A stretch of 47,372 bases of DNA, taken from Thermomonas sp. (GTDB lineage: Bacteria; Pseudomonadota; Gammaproteobacteria; Xanthomonadales; Xanthomonadaceae). The position numbers and the translations under genes were made by a program. Below are positions 15,970 to 23,958 of this stretch, piece by piece; position 1 is the stretch's first letter; each line of letters begins with the position of its first letter. Location of the stretch: positions 13,501 to 60,872 of the forward strand of contig JAIMKJ010000024.1 in the NCBI GenBank assembly GCA_020692565.1. The letters run 5' to 3'. The notes below the pieces were generated by a model, which searched no databases, had not been told where the DNA came from, and worked only from the letters and a program-made list of their open reading frames with translations.

Positions 15970-16494
15970 TTATTTCTTCTTCGGCGCGATCATCATCACC
16001 ATCTGCCGGCCTTCGAGGCGCGGACGGGACTCGATGACGATGTCTTCGCCGAGATCGGCCTCGATGCGCTGGGCCATCTGCCGGCCAAGCTCCATGTGGC
16101 TCATCTCGCGACCGCGGAAGCGGATATTGACCTTGATCTTGTCGCCCTCTTCCAGGAACTCGCGCATCTTGCGCAGCTTGATCGCGTAGTCGCCTTCGTC
16201 GGTGACCGGACGGAATTTGACTTCCTTGATCTCGACGATCTTCTGCTTCTTCTTCGCAGCGGCGGCTTTCTTCTGCGTTTCGAACTTGAACTTGCCGAAA
16301 TCCATGATGCGGCAAACCGGCGGATCGGCGTTCGGCTGGATCTCGACGAGGTCCATGCCTTCGTCTTCGGCCTTCGCCAAGGCTTCGTCGCGCGACAGAA
16401 CGCCGATCATTTCGCCATCGCTGCCGATCACGCGCACGCGCGGCACGCGAATCTCCTGATTCTTGCGATTCTGCTTTTCCTGGGGGGTACTGAT
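15970..16494 (-). CDS. infC: Translation initiation factor IF-3, predicted ATC start codon
   Basis: 174 aa if started at the ATC at 16492-16494, giving [19 protein letters not shown] at the N-terminus, which resembles Xanthomonad IF-3. Starting at the only nearby conventional codon (GTG, 16446) would delete the conserved NQEIR segment. A GGAG at 16503-16506 lies 8 nt upstream of ATC, ideal spacing. The body has IF-3 hallmarks: [45 protein letters not shown] and the KKK end. IF-3 binds the 30S subunit and discriminates against non-canonical start codons, and E. coli infC uses AUU for autoregulation, so an AUC start fits. It follows thrS by 57 bp. Confidence 0.95.
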   Translation of the reverse strand: MSTPQEKQNRKNQEIRVPRVRVIGSDGEMIGVLSRDEALAKAEDEGMDLVEIQPNADPPVCRIMDFGKFKFETQKKAAAAKKKQKIVEIKEVKFRPVTDEGDYAIKLRKMREFLEEGDKIKVNIRFRGREMSHMELGRQMAQRIEADLGEDIVIESRPRLEGRQMVMMIAPKKK

Positions 16495-16506
16495 ATCTGG
16501 ATCTCC
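16492..16506 (-). promoter_or_regulatory. Ribosome-binding site and ATC start of infC
   Basis: GGAG at 16503-16506, 8-nt spacer, ATC at 16492-16494, on the minus strand. No ATG, GTG or TTG lies in frame at suitable spacing from this site. The non-canonical start should make infC translation sensitive to IF-3 level, as known for the AUU start in enterobacteria. Confidence 0.75.
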
Positions 16507-16551
16507 AAGGGGTGTGGTTCCGTCCGGCGATCGCGCCGGACGGCATTTACA

Positions 16552-18456
16552 TCACGCTGCGCTGGGCGCGTTGCGGAGGCGGTCGACGAAATCGACGACG
16601 GACATGGAACCCAGGTCTTCCCCTCCCCGCGTGCGCACTGCGACGAGCCCGTTTTCCTTCTCGCGGTCGCCGACCACCAGCAGGAACGGCACCCTTTGCA
16701 GCGTGTGCTCGCGAATCTTATAGCCGATTTTCTCGTTCCGCAAATCGGCCGAAACCCGGAGACCTTGATTCATAAGGGTTTTCCGGATTTCGTCCACGTA
16801 ATCGGCTTGCGCATCCGTGATATTCATCACCACGGCTTGGATCGGAGCCAGCCAGGCCGGGAATTGGCCGGAGTGATGCTCGATCAGAATGCCGATGAAC
16901 CGCTCCATCGAACCGACGATGGCGCGGTGCAACATGACCGGATGGCGGCGCTGGCTGTGCTCGTCCACGTACTCGGCGCCAAGGCGGCCGGGCATCATGA
17001 AATCGACCTGCATCGTACCCAGTTGCCAGGTCCGGCCGATGGCATCCCTGAGGTGGTATTCGATCTTGGGGCCATAGAAGGCGCCCTCACCCGGCAGTTC
17101 CTCCCACTCCACGCCGGCCGAGCGCAGGGCCGAACGCAGGGCGTCCTCGGCCTTGTCCCAGGTGGCGTCGTCGCCGAGGCGGGATTCCGGACGCAGCGCG
17201 ATCTTGATCTGGATGTCCGTGAAACCGAAGTGGGTATAGACCGCCAGCGCCTGCAGGTGGAAGGCGCGGACTTCCGCTTCGATCTGGTCCTCGGTGCAGA
17301 ACACATGGCCGTCGTCCTGGGTGAAACCGCGCACGCGCAGGATGCCGTGCAGCGCGCCGGAGGGCTCATTGCGGTGGCAGGCGCCGAACTCGCCGTAGCG
17401 GATCGGCAGGTCGCGGTAGCTGTGCAGGCCCTGGTTGAACACCTGGACGTGGCCCGGGCAGTTCATCGGCTTCAGCGCGTAGGTGCGCTTTTCCGACTCG
17501 GTGAAGAACATGTTGTCCTTGTAGTTGTCCCAGTGGCCGGATTTCTGCCACAGGGTCACGTCGAGGATCTGCGGGCAGCGCACTTCCTGGTAGCCGCTGT
17601 CGCGGTAGACCTGGCGCATGTACTGCTCGACCACCTGCCAGATCGCCCAGCCCTTGGGATGCCAGAAGATCAGGCCCGGCCCCTCTTCCTGCAGATGGAA
17701 CAGATCCTGCTGCTTGGCGATCTTGCGATGGTCGCGCTTCTCGGCTTCTTCGACGCGCTGGATGTAGGCGGCGAGCTGCTTCTTGTCGGCCCAGGCGGTG
17801 CCATAGATGCGCTGCAACTGTTCGTTCTTCGAGTCGCCGCGCCAGTAGGCGCCGGAAATGCGCGTGAGCTTGAACGCCTTCAGGAAACGCGTGTTCGGCA
17901 CGTGCGGGCCGCGGCACATGTCGACGTACTCCTCGTGGTAGTACAGGCCCATCGCAGTCTCGTCGGGCATGTCTTCGACCAGACGCAGCTTGTAGTCCTC
18001 GCCACGCGACTGGAACACCGCCACCACTTCATCGCGCGGCGTGACCTTCTTGATCACGTCGTAATCCTTGTCGATCAGTTCGACCATGCGCTGCTCGATC
18101 GCGGTCAGGTCTTCGGGCGTGAACGGGCGCTCGTGCCAGATGTCGTAATAGAAGCCTTCTTCGATCACCGGGCCGATCACCATCTTCGCGGCCGGGTACA
18201 GCTGCTTGACCGCGTGGCCGACGAGATGGGCGCAGGAGTGGCGGATGATCTCCAGGCCTTCGGCATCCTTGGGGGTGATGATGCGCAGCCTGGCGTCGTG
18301 GTCGATGCGGTCGCTGGCGTCGACGAGCCGGCCGTCGACCTCGCCGGCGACGGTGGCCTTGGCGAGGCCGGCGCCGATCGAGGCGGCGACGTCCATGACG
18401 GATACGGGATGGTCGAATTCGCGGCGGCTGCCGTCGGGGAGCGTGATTGCGATCAT
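16552..18456 (-). CDS. thrS: Threonyl-tRNA synthetase
   Basis: 634 aa, full bacterial length. An N-terminal TGS domain (about 1-62, [11 protein letters not shown]) precedes the editing domain with the HxxxH zinc-like motif ([13 protein letters not shown]) and the second-half CRGPHV. The class II core has the zinc-ligand Cys of [10 protein letters not shown], motif 2 [21 protein letters not shown] and motif 3, ending in the anticodon-binding domain ([20 protein letters not shown]). It charges tRNA-Thr and hydrolyses Ser-tRNA-Thr. It heads the translation operon, with its own promoter candidate at 18699-18727 and a leader of about 236 nt containing a terminator-like hairpin, which suggests attenuation. 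Confidence 0.98.
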   Translation of the reverse strand: MIAITLPDGSRREFDHPVSVMDVAASIGAGLAKATVAGEVDGRLVDASDRIDHDARLRIITPKDAEGLEIIRHSCAHLVGHAVKQLYPAAKMVIGPVIEEGFYYDIWHERPFTPEDLTAIEQRMVELIDKDYDVIKKVTPRDEVVAVFQSRGEDYKLRLVEDMPDETAMGLYYHEEYVDMCRGPHVPNTRFLKAFKLTRISGAYWRGDSKNEQLQRIYGTAWADKKQLAAYIQRVEEAEKRDHRKIAKQQDLFHLQEEGPGLIFWHPKGWAIWQVVEQYMRQVYRDSGYQEVRCPQILDVTLWQKSGHWDNYKDNMFFTESEKRTYALKPMNCPGHVQVFNQGLHSYRDLPIRYGEFGACHRNEPSGALHGILRVRGFTQDDGHVFCTEDQIEAEVRAFHLQALAVYTHFGFTDIQIKIALRPESRLGDDATWDKAEDALRSALRSAGVEWEELPGEGAFYGPKIEYHLRDAIGRTWQLGTMQVDFMMPGRLGAEYVDEHSQRRHPVMLHRAIVGSMERFIGILIEHHSGQFPAWLAPIQAVVMNITDAQADYVDEIRKTLMNQGLRVSADLRNEKIGYKIREHTLQRVPFLLVVGDREKENGLVAVRTRGGEDLGSMSVVDFVDRLRNAPSAA

Positions 18457-18485
18457 GGGAATGGTTGTCTGTCTCGAAAGTCTGC

Positions 18486-18553
18486 AGGAGGGGCTTCAGC
18501 CCCGATCCGGTCATGGCGTGCGGTCGTGAGGAATCGGGGCTGAAGCCCCTCCT
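18486..18553. repeat. REP-like 21-bp perfect inverted repeat in the thrS leader
   Basis: Arms 18486-18506 and 18533-18553 are exact reverse complements, with core GGGGCTTCAGCCCC and a 26-nt spacer. Each arm is itself nearly palindromic. GAGGGGCTTCAGCCCCGA-type repeats are widespread in Xanthomonadaceae genomes as REP elements. It lies between the attenuator hairpin and the thrS start, so it will be part of the thrS mRNA leader. Confidence 0.8.
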
Positions 18554-18567
18554 ACGATTGCGACAAC

Positions 18568-18590
18568 AAAAAAGCGCCCCGAAGGCGCTT
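18568..18590 (-). terminator. Intrinsic terminator inside the thrS leader (attenuator candidate)
   Basis: Minus-strand stem AAGCGCC/GGCGCTT with loop TTCGG, followed by a run of six Ts (18568-18573, two within the stem). No minus-strand gene lies upstream that it could serve: the next gene is the divergent aminotransferase. A predicted promoter lies 109 nt further upstream, so the hairpin sits between promoter and thrS. Conditional termination of thrS transcription is the simplest reading. The signal that would control it is not evident. Confidence 0.65.
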
Positions 18591-18698
18591 CGCGTGGTCG
18601 CGGGCCTCGGGCGTCGTTTCAGGGGCGGGGGGGAGTGCTCATGTCGCACGCTCGGCGCCGGTTTCCCGGGGCCACCTTGTTCAATCGCTGAGGCCGCC

Positions 18699-18727
18699 AA
18701 GTTAGGCGCCGAAGGCCCGGAAGTCAA
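18699..18727 (-). promoter_or_regulatory. Candidate thrS promoter
   Basis: Minus strand TTGACT (18722-18727; five of six match), 17-bp spacer, TAACTT (18699-18704). The predicted start near 18692 gives a leader of about 236 nt before thrS. The whole 18457-18846 gap is a divergent regulatory region. I found only this promoter, the hairpin and the REP element in it, plus a possible TACACT -10 box at 18815-18820 for the plus-strand gene. Confidence 0.55.
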
Positions 18728-18846
18728 TGAATCCAAGGCTTTCCGGCGGAGCCGGAGACGGCCGCACGCCTTTCCGCACCGATACCGCCCGCCCCCGCGG
18801 CCCGGCGGCGCGTTCTACACTCGGTCCTCCCCGACGAGAACGACCG

Positions 18847-19791
18847 ATGGCGCAGAGCATCCACGACTTCCACGACGACCCGCGCAACGCGGAGATCCGC
18901 ATCTGGATCAACGGCGCGCTGAAGCCGCGGGCCGAGGCGACGGTGTCGGTGTTCGACAGCGGTTTCGTGCTGGGCGACGGCGTGTGGGAAGGTCTGCGGA
19001 TCATCAGCGGCCATCCGGTGTTCCTCGACGAGCACCTTGACCGCCTCTTCGAGGGCGCCAAGGCCATCGCGCTGGACATCGGCATGGATCGCGCTGAATT
19101 GGCTCGCGCGGTCTACGACACCCTGGCCGCCAACGACATGCGCGATGGCGCGCACATCCGGCTGATGGTGTCGCGCGGCGTGAAGCGCACGCCCTATCAG
19201 GACCCGCGCGTGACCGTAGGGCCGGCGACGGTGGTGATCATTCCCGAGTTCAAAGTCGCCAAACCCGAAACCCTCGCCGCCGGGCTGCGCCTGTTCACCG
19301 TGCATGTGCGCCGCGGCTATCCGGACGTGCAGGATCCGAAGCTCAACAGTCACAGCAAGCTCAACTGCATCACCGCCTGCATCCAGGCCATCGAAGCCGG
19401 CGCCGACGAAGCGCTGATGCTGGACCCGCACGGCTTCGTGGCGACCTGCAATTCCACCCATTTCTTCATCGTGCGCCGCGGCGAAGTGTGGACGTCCACC
19501 GGCGACTATTGCCTGGGCGGCATCACCCGCGCCAACGTGCTGCGCGCATGCCGCGAGGCCGGCATTCCCTGCTTCGAGAAGAACTTCACGCTGAGCCAGG
19601 TCTATTCCGCCGACGAAGCCTTCACCACCGGCACATTCGCCGGGCTGGCGCCGGTGCGCAGCATCGATGGCCGGACCATCGGCGACGACAAGTCCACGCT
19701 GCCCGGGCCGATGACGACGCGGCTGCAGGCGCTGTATCGCGACCTGATCGCGCGCGACGTGGCGATGCGCGCGGGCGTGCGCCTCGCATGA
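18847..19791 (+). CDS. Class IV PLP-dependent aminotransferase (BCAT/D-amino acid transaminase-like)
   Basis: 314 aa from the ATG at 18847; the frame is open earlier but the family N-terminus (IRIWINGALKPRAEATVSVFD) follows this ATG. Fold-type IV landmarks: FVLGDGVWEGLR, the PLP lysine in NSHSKLNCITA, and LGGITRANVL, then TGTFAGLAPV near the C-terminus. It should transaminate a branched-chain or D-amino acid with 2-oxoglutarate. Instead of the usual E-G-[ST]-x-N-x-F segment it has ATCNSTHFF, so the Glu normally near the cofactor is absent and substrate preference is uncertain. Its TGA overlaps the ATG of the next gene (19788-19791), so the two are translationally coupled. Confidence 0.85.
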   Translation: MAQSIHDFHDDPRNAEIRIWINGALKPRAEATVSVFDSGFVLGDGVWEGLRIISGHPVFLDEHLDRLFEGAKAIALDIGMDRAELARAVYDTLAANDMRDGAHIRLMVSRGVKRTPYQDPRVTVGPATVVIIPEFKVAKPETLAAGLRLFTVHVRRGYPDVQDPKLNSHSKLNCITACIQAIEAGADEALMLDPHGFVATCNSTHFFIVRRGEVWTSTGDYCLGGITRANVLRACREAGIPCFEKNFTLSQVYSADEAFTTGTFAGLAPVRSIDGRTIGDDKSTLPGPMTTRLQALYRDLIARDVAMRAGVRLA

Positions 19792-20567
19792 GCGCGCCCG
19801 CCCTCGAACCGCTGCAGCTCGGAGCAGTACGTACCGAACCGCTACGCATCGCGATGTGGAGCGGCCCGCGCAATATCTCCACGGCGATGATGCGCGCCTG
19901 GGAAAACCGCGAGGACTGCGCGGTGAGCGACGAGCCGCTCTATGCGGCGTATCTGGCGGCGACCGGACTGGATCACCCGGGGCGCGAGGAGGTCATCGCC
20001 GCAGGTGAGACCGACGGGCGCCGCGTCGCCGACGCATTGCTCGGCCCGGCGCCCGGCGGCAAGCCTGTCTGGTATCAGAAGCACATGAGCCATCATCTGC
20101 TACCGGATATGGACACCGGGTGGGTGCTCGGCCTGCGCAACATATTGCTGATCCGCGACCCGTCCGAAGTGGTGGCGTCGTATCTGAAATCGCGCGCGAC
20201 GGTGACGCCGGACGACATCGGCCTGCCGCAGCAGGGTCAACTGTTCGACCTGCTGCAGGCGCGGCTGGGCGACATTCCGTTGGTGATCGACGCCGGCGAT
20301 TTCCTGCGCGCGCCCGAAGCGCATCTGCGCGCGCTGTGCCTGCAGCTGGGCATCGTATTCACGCCGCGCATGCTGGCGTGGCCCGCCGGGCCGCGCGACA
20401 GCGACGGCGTCTGGGCGCCCTACTGGTACGACGCGGTGCGGCGCTCCACCGGTTTCGAGCCCTGGCGTCCGCGCGAAGACACGCTGAGCGGCGATGCGTT
20501 GGCGGTGGCCGAAGCGTGTCGACCGGTGTACGAGCGGCTGCGCAGCCATCGAATGGCCGTGGTCTGA
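19788..20567 (+). CDS. Sulfotransferase-like protein coupled to the aminotransferase
   Basis: 259 aa, ATG overlapping the aminotransferase stop. An N-terminal P-loop-like PAPS-binding segment (IAMWSGPRNISTAMMRAW, about residues 21-38) and a 3'-phosphate-binding motif ILLIRDPSEVVASYLKSR (about 115-132) identify the sulfotransferase fold. The protein has no signal peptide. Members of this small cytosolic group are found beside class IV aminotransferases, but I know of no defined substrate, so true sulfotransfer is not assured; the fold could serve another phosphate-handling role. It ends 283 bp before the tail-to-tail PPTase gene, with repeat sequences between. Confidence 0.75.
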   Translation: MSAPALEPLQLGAVRTEPLRIAMWSGPRNISTAMMRAWENREDCAVSDEPLYAAYLAATGLDHPGREEVIAAGETDGRRVADALLGPAPGGKPVWYQKHMSHHLLPDMDTGWVLGLRNILLIRDPSEVVASYLKSRATVTPDDIGLPQQGQLFDLLQARLGDIPLVIDAGDFLRAPEAHLRALCLQLGIVFTPRMLAWPAGPRDSDGVWAPYWYDAVRRSTGFEPWRPREDTLSGDALAVAEACRPVYERLRSHRMAVV

Positions 20568-20624
20568 AACAAAGCGGCAAACCTTTGTTTCGAGACCCGC
20601 GCTTGTAGGCGCCCGCGCGTCGCT

Positions 20625-20796
20625 CCCCTCTCCCGTCGAGCGACGGGGTTGGGGGGAGAGGGTGTAGCCAGCGACGAGCCGGACCCTCATCCGGCGCTCC
20701 GCGCCACCTTCTCCCGAGGGGAGAAGGAAAAAGCGACGGTTGCCTGGAGAGGCTATGCGTTGCTCCCCCACTCCCGTCGGGAGAGGGATCGGGGGA
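20625..20796. repeat. Cluster of CTCTCCC/GGGAGAG palindromic intergenic repeats
   Basis: Three imperfect palindromes lie in a row: 20625-20662 (CCCTCTCCCG...GGGGAGAGGG), 20707-20727 (CCTTCTCCC-GAG-GGGAGAAGG, perfect) and 20763-20796. The middle one is preceded by CCCTCATCCGGCGCTCCGCG. This repeat style is common between convergent genes in Xanthomonads and related genera. It may act as a bidirectional transcription barrier between the sulfotransferase-like gene and the NRPS operon, which converge here. Confidence 0.7.
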
Positions 20797-20849
20797 GGCG
20801 GTGCAGCACAGCAACGAGCATCATCAGCGCCCGATCGGCGCACGAAGCC

Positions 20850-21521
20850 TCACAGCGGCGGCAACACCACGGCACTGGCGACGTGTCCATCCGCAACGCG
20901 ATAGCGACCGTGGATACGCGTGTGCCCCGGCAGACTCGCGCCCGGCACAAGCACTTCGGCGACGAAGCCGTCCTCACCCGCGAATTCGATCTCGACCTGC
21001 TGGAAGTCCAGGAACACCCGGCGTTCGGGGTAGATCGCCTTGTAGACCGCTTCCTTGATCGAAAACACCAGAATCCCACCGAGTGGACGCAATGCCGACG
21101 GCAGCGCGTCGATGCGGCCGCGTTCGGCCGGGCGCAGGATATGCGCGTCGAGGCCTGCGTCGAGCGAACGCGCGGGCTCGACATCGATGCCGATGCCGGC
21201 GCTGCCCGCGCGCGGCGCCAGCGCCACCGCGCACAACGAACGGCAATGGGTGATCGAACCGACCACCGCCTGCGGCCAGGTCGGCACACGATCCTTGTCG
21301 CGCAGCAGCGCTTCGGTACTGGCGCCAGCGCGATGCAACAGCGTGCGCGCGAGCTCACGGCCGGCGGCGAATTCCAGCCGCCGCGATTCCACCGCGCGTT
21401 CGATCAGGCACTGCTCGGGCGCGGGCAGGCGCGCGGGCACCGCATCGGCGGGCGCCATTTCGGCGACCAGCACGGCATCCGGCAGCAGCGCGCGGAACAA
21501 TCCAGATTCGACATCGTCCAT
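20850..21521 (-). CDS. 4'-phosphopantetheinyl transferase, EntD/Sfp type
   Basis: 223 aa. It has the EntD-type P-site RRLEFAAGRELAR, then VVGSITHC, the magnesium-binding GIGIDVEP and the catalytic FSIKEAVYKAIYP (the WxxKExxxK motif). It transfers the phosphopantetheine arm from CoA to the Ser of carrier domains, so it should activate the four T domains of the NRPSs in this cluster. The ATG at 21519-21521 is 11 bp past the monooxygenase stop; the frame is open through the upstream gene, but a fusion is not credible since the overlap is in another frame. Last gene of the operon, ending at the repeat cluster. Confidence 0.92.
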   Translation of the reverse strand: MDDVESGLFRALLPDAVLVAEMAPADAVPARLPAPEQCLIERAVESRRLEFAAGRELARTLLHRAGASTEALLRDKDRVPTWPQAVVGSITHCRSLCAVALAPRAGSAGIGIDVEPARSLDAGLDAHILRPAERGRIDALPSALRPLGGILVFSIKEAVYKAIYPERRVFLDFQQVEIEFAGEDGFVAEVLVPGASLPGHTRIHGRYRVADGHVASAVVLPPL

Positions 21522-21532
21522 GCTCGCGGAAC

Positions 21533-22882
21533 TCAATGTCGCATGACCCACCACAAGCCGCCGCCGATCATCCCCACCAGCGCGGCTGCGGCGGCACCGA
21601 GGATGCGATCCTGCTTCAGCGCCCGCGCCCGCGCATCGGCGTAAGGCATGGTGGTGTGCGACACCATGGTGTAGATGGGCAGCCAGGTTTTCGGCATCAG
21701 CCGATTGAGGGCCACGTCGAGACGCTTGCGGGCGACGAACCACGGCGAACTGACCTTCTGCCGCAGTTCGACGAAATTCGCCTTCGACAATTCCATCAAC
21801 ACGTCGGTCTGCGGGCGCCGCGCCTGCTCGTAGGCGGCGAATGCGGCCGCGCGATCGCCGCCGTGGGTTTTCAGCGCGGACAGCAGCGCCGAACAGTCCT
21901 CGAACGCGGAATTCATGCCCTGGCCGTAGAACGGATACACGGCATGGGCGGAATCGCCGACCAGCACCATCCAGTCGTCGAAACGCCAGGGCGCGGTTTT
22001 GGTGGTGAGCAGCGAACCGGTCGGTCGACTGGTCCACTGGCCGACCAGGCCCGGCAGCATCGGCAGCAGGTCGGGGAAATATTTCTGGAACAGCGCGCGG
22101 ATATCGTCCGGGGTTTTCGTGGTCTCGAAACTGTCGGCGCCTTCGTGCGGCAGGAACAGCGTGAGCGTGTGCGAACCATCGCGATTGGGATGCGACACGA
22201 ACAGCCCGTGCGCGCGCGGCCAGACGTGCAGCGCGGTCTGGTCGATCACCGACTCGCCGTCGGGACCGGCGGCGAGCGTCAATTCTTTGTAGCCCCACTC
22301 CAGGTATTCCTGATGGTAGTCCGCGCGCATGCCGCGCTGCATTTCCGGCCGGCAGCGCGAGAACGCGCCATCGGCGCAGATCACCCAGTCGGCGGCGACG
22401 CGACGCGCGGTGCCGCCGGTCTCGATCTCCAGCTCGCGGCGACCCTTGTCCACGCTCAGCAGGCGGTGGTCGAAATGCAACGTCACCCCGGGCTGGCGCT
22501 CGGCGCGATCCAGCAGCAGGCGGATCAGTTCGCTGCGGTCGATCGAATACAGCACTTCGCCGCGGTTCTTCCCGTAGGGCTGGAACCGGGTGCTGCCGTC
22601 GGGCGCGTGGATCACCCGCCCGCGCATCACCACGGTGAGCGGCATCACCACATCGATCAGCCCGACCTCGGTCAGCGCCTGGATGCCGCGTTTGGACAGG
22701 CCGAGGTTGATCGACCGGCCGCCCTCGGCGCCGTCGACGCGCGGATCCTCGCGACGCTCGTACACGTCGACGCCGTAACCGCGCTCCGACAACGCCAACG
22801 CCAGCAGCGAACCGGCCAGCCCACCGCCGACGATCGCGACCCGGCGCGAGTCGTCCTTGGTCAGGGTGCCGTCCGCCGTCAT
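21533..22882 (-). CDS. Kynurenine 3-monooxygenase-like FAD hydroxylase
   Basis: 449 aa. An N-terminal FAD dinucleotide-binding motif (VAIVGGGLAGSLLALAL, about residues 15-31), KMO-family blocks GGRSINLGLSKRGIQAL, GRVIHAPDG, QPYGKNRGEVLYSIDR, the second FAD site VLVGDSAHAVYPFYGQGMN and a C-terminal hydrophobic helix (ALVGMIGGGLWWVM) like the KMO membrane anchor. It would hydroxylate kynurenine to 3-hydroxykynurenine with NADPH and oxygen. Its start overlaps the stop of the DUF6875-like gene (22879-22882), tying it to the NRPS operon. It may make a nonproteinogenic building block or tailor the product; a purely metabolic role in tryptophan breakdown is the alternative, but no other kynurenine-pathway gene is in the window. 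Confidence 0.88.
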   Translation of the reverse strand: MTADGTLTKDDSRRVAIVGGGLAGSLLALALSERGYGVDVYERREDPRVDGAEGGRSINLGLSKRGIQALTEVGLIDVVMPLTVVMRGRVIHAPDGSTRFQPYGKNRGEVLYSIDRSELIRLLLDRAERQPGVTLHFDHRLLSVDKGRRELEIETGGTARRVAADWVICADGAFSRCRPEMQRGMRADYHQEYLEWGYKELTLAAGPDGESVIDQTALHVWPRAHGLFVSHPNRDGSHTLTLFLPHEGADSFETTKTPDDIRALFQKYFPDLLPMLPGLVGQWTSRPTGSLLTTKTAPWRFDDWMVLVGDSAHAVYPFYGQGMNSAFEDCSALLSALKTHGGDRAAAFAAYEQARRPQTDVLMELSKANFVELRQKVSSPWFVARKRLDVALNRLMPKTWLPIYTMVSHTTMPYADARARALKQDRILGAAAAALVGMIGGGLWWVMRH

Positions 22883-23673
22883 CGCGTGGCCTCGGACCCG
22901 CTGCAGGCACGCAATTCGATCTCGGCCTGGACCAGCGCCTCCACCGCCTGTTCGAAATAGTTGCGACGGATCGTGCCGCCGAGACGGCGCAGATACGAGC
23001 GCAGATACGCGCCCCGCACCTGCGGCGCGTCCAGCTCGCGCTTGAGGAACGGCAGGTCCGATTCCACCATGTGGCGCATCACCAGCATCGGGATGGGGCT
23101 GCGCAGCGGACGGAAGTCCGGGTTGCGCAGACCGGGCGTTTCGTTGTTGGCGTGGAATTCGCCCAGCATCAGGCCCACCTCCACGAAGTTGGGTTTCATG
23201 CGCGTCTGGATCGCGTCGATCAGCGGCGCATCGCTGGCGCCGAGACCGGAGAACACCACCATGAACACCTTGTTGATCGCCATCGAACCTTCGCGCGGTT
23301 CGGTTTCGAGAAATACCTGGCGGCACTGTTCGACCGCATCCTGGATGGACTGCGGATCGGGCTCCGATCCGGCGATTTCCGCCAGCCAGATGGTGTCGAG
23401 TTCCAGCGCCATCGGCGTGAACGGACAGACCGGCCCCGCGCGCCCCACGTCGCGATGCGGCCGCGCCAGAAAGTCGCGGATCCAGTTCACTGTCGACCCC
23501 AGCGCGGAATCGGGCGCGTTTTCGGCATCCACCTCGGAGGCGCGGCGCAGCGAGAAATCCGTGTTCGACACGGCGGTTTTCGGAACGATGTCCGTCGCCA
23601 CGCCCTTCAGCATCGGGCACGCGGATTCTGCAGCGCGCACCTTCGTCGCCGTGGTCTGGTCAGTTGCGTTCAT
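22879..23673 (-). CDS. DUF6875-like protein of the NRPS cluster
   Basis: 264 aa from the ATG at 23671-23673, which has TAAGGAA about 8 nt upstream. The conserved part starts near residue 60 (WIRDFLARPHRDVG, GPVCPFTPMAL, TIWLAEI), with later VFMVVFSG, VGLMLGEFH, SPIPMLVMRHM and a helical end. This resembles the DUF6875 family as I remember it, whose biochemical role is not established. No signal peptide or membrane segment is seen. The single Cys in GPVCPF and the His of GEFH and MRHM are the most notable conserved-looking residues. Coupled to the downstream KMO-like gene by an ATGA overlap, so the two probably act together. Confidence 0.6.
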   Translation of the reverse strand: MNATDQTTATKVRAAESACPMLKGVATDIVPKTAVSNTDFSLRRASEVDAENAPDSALGSTVNWIRDFLARPHRDVGRAGPVCPFTPMALELDTIWLAEIAGSEPDPQSIQDAVEQCRQVFLETEPREGSMAINKVFMVVFSGLGASDAPLIDAIQTRMKPNFVEVGLMLGEFHANNETPGLRNPDFRPLRSPIPMLVMRHMVESDLPFLKRELDAPQVRGAYLRSYLRRLGGTIRRNYFEQAVEALVQAEIELRACSGSEATR

Positions 23674-23958
23674 TGCTCGATTCCTTAAGTTCTGTCTTAC
23701 GTGGCATGCGCCCTGCGCGGACGGCGTCCGATCCGCATCCCACCCGACCCCACCGGGGAAATGCCCGCCTCCCGCACACGCACTTTCCATATCCCTTCTC
23801 TTCTCAGCCCGGTTCCTCGGCCCGGGCGACCGGAATACCTCATCGCGCTAATCGCGCCCCCTGCACCGTCATCGCGACGGATCGCAAACGCTTTTCGACA
23901 CTATTCAATCTCCTCATCCGGCCTTTTCCGGACATCGATCGTCCCGGACACGGATCGT
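23674..23958. other. 285-bp gap between broken MFS gene and DUF6875-like gene
   Basis: This is the only long gap in an otherwise tightly packed minus-strand cluster. No gene is apparent. It contains A/T-richer sequence and a short GGCCTTTTCCGG/CCGGAAAAGGCC palindrome (about 23920-23931). It may hold a separate promoter for the DUF6875-KMO-PPTase genes, but I could not pick a convincing -10/-35 pair. Confidence 0.4.

Noticed and set aside
18619..18642. Leader peptide MSTPPRP in the thrS leader
   Set aside because: Only one Thr codon and no Shine-Dalgarno sequence; ribosome stalling on Thr is not supported.
18660..18685. T-box-like AAGGTGGCCCCGGG in the thrS leader
   Set aside because: It resembles the T-box consensus, but the predicted transcript begins only about 20 nt upstream, leaving no room for a specifier stem, and T-boxes are very rare in Proteobacteria.
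20850..22910. Possible fusion of the PPTase with the monooxygenase region, and of the DUF6875-like and KMO genes in a 695-codon frame (21533-23620)
   Set aside because: Upstream parts of these frames are out-of-frame readings of the neighbouring genes; each gene has its own start at a short overlap or gap.
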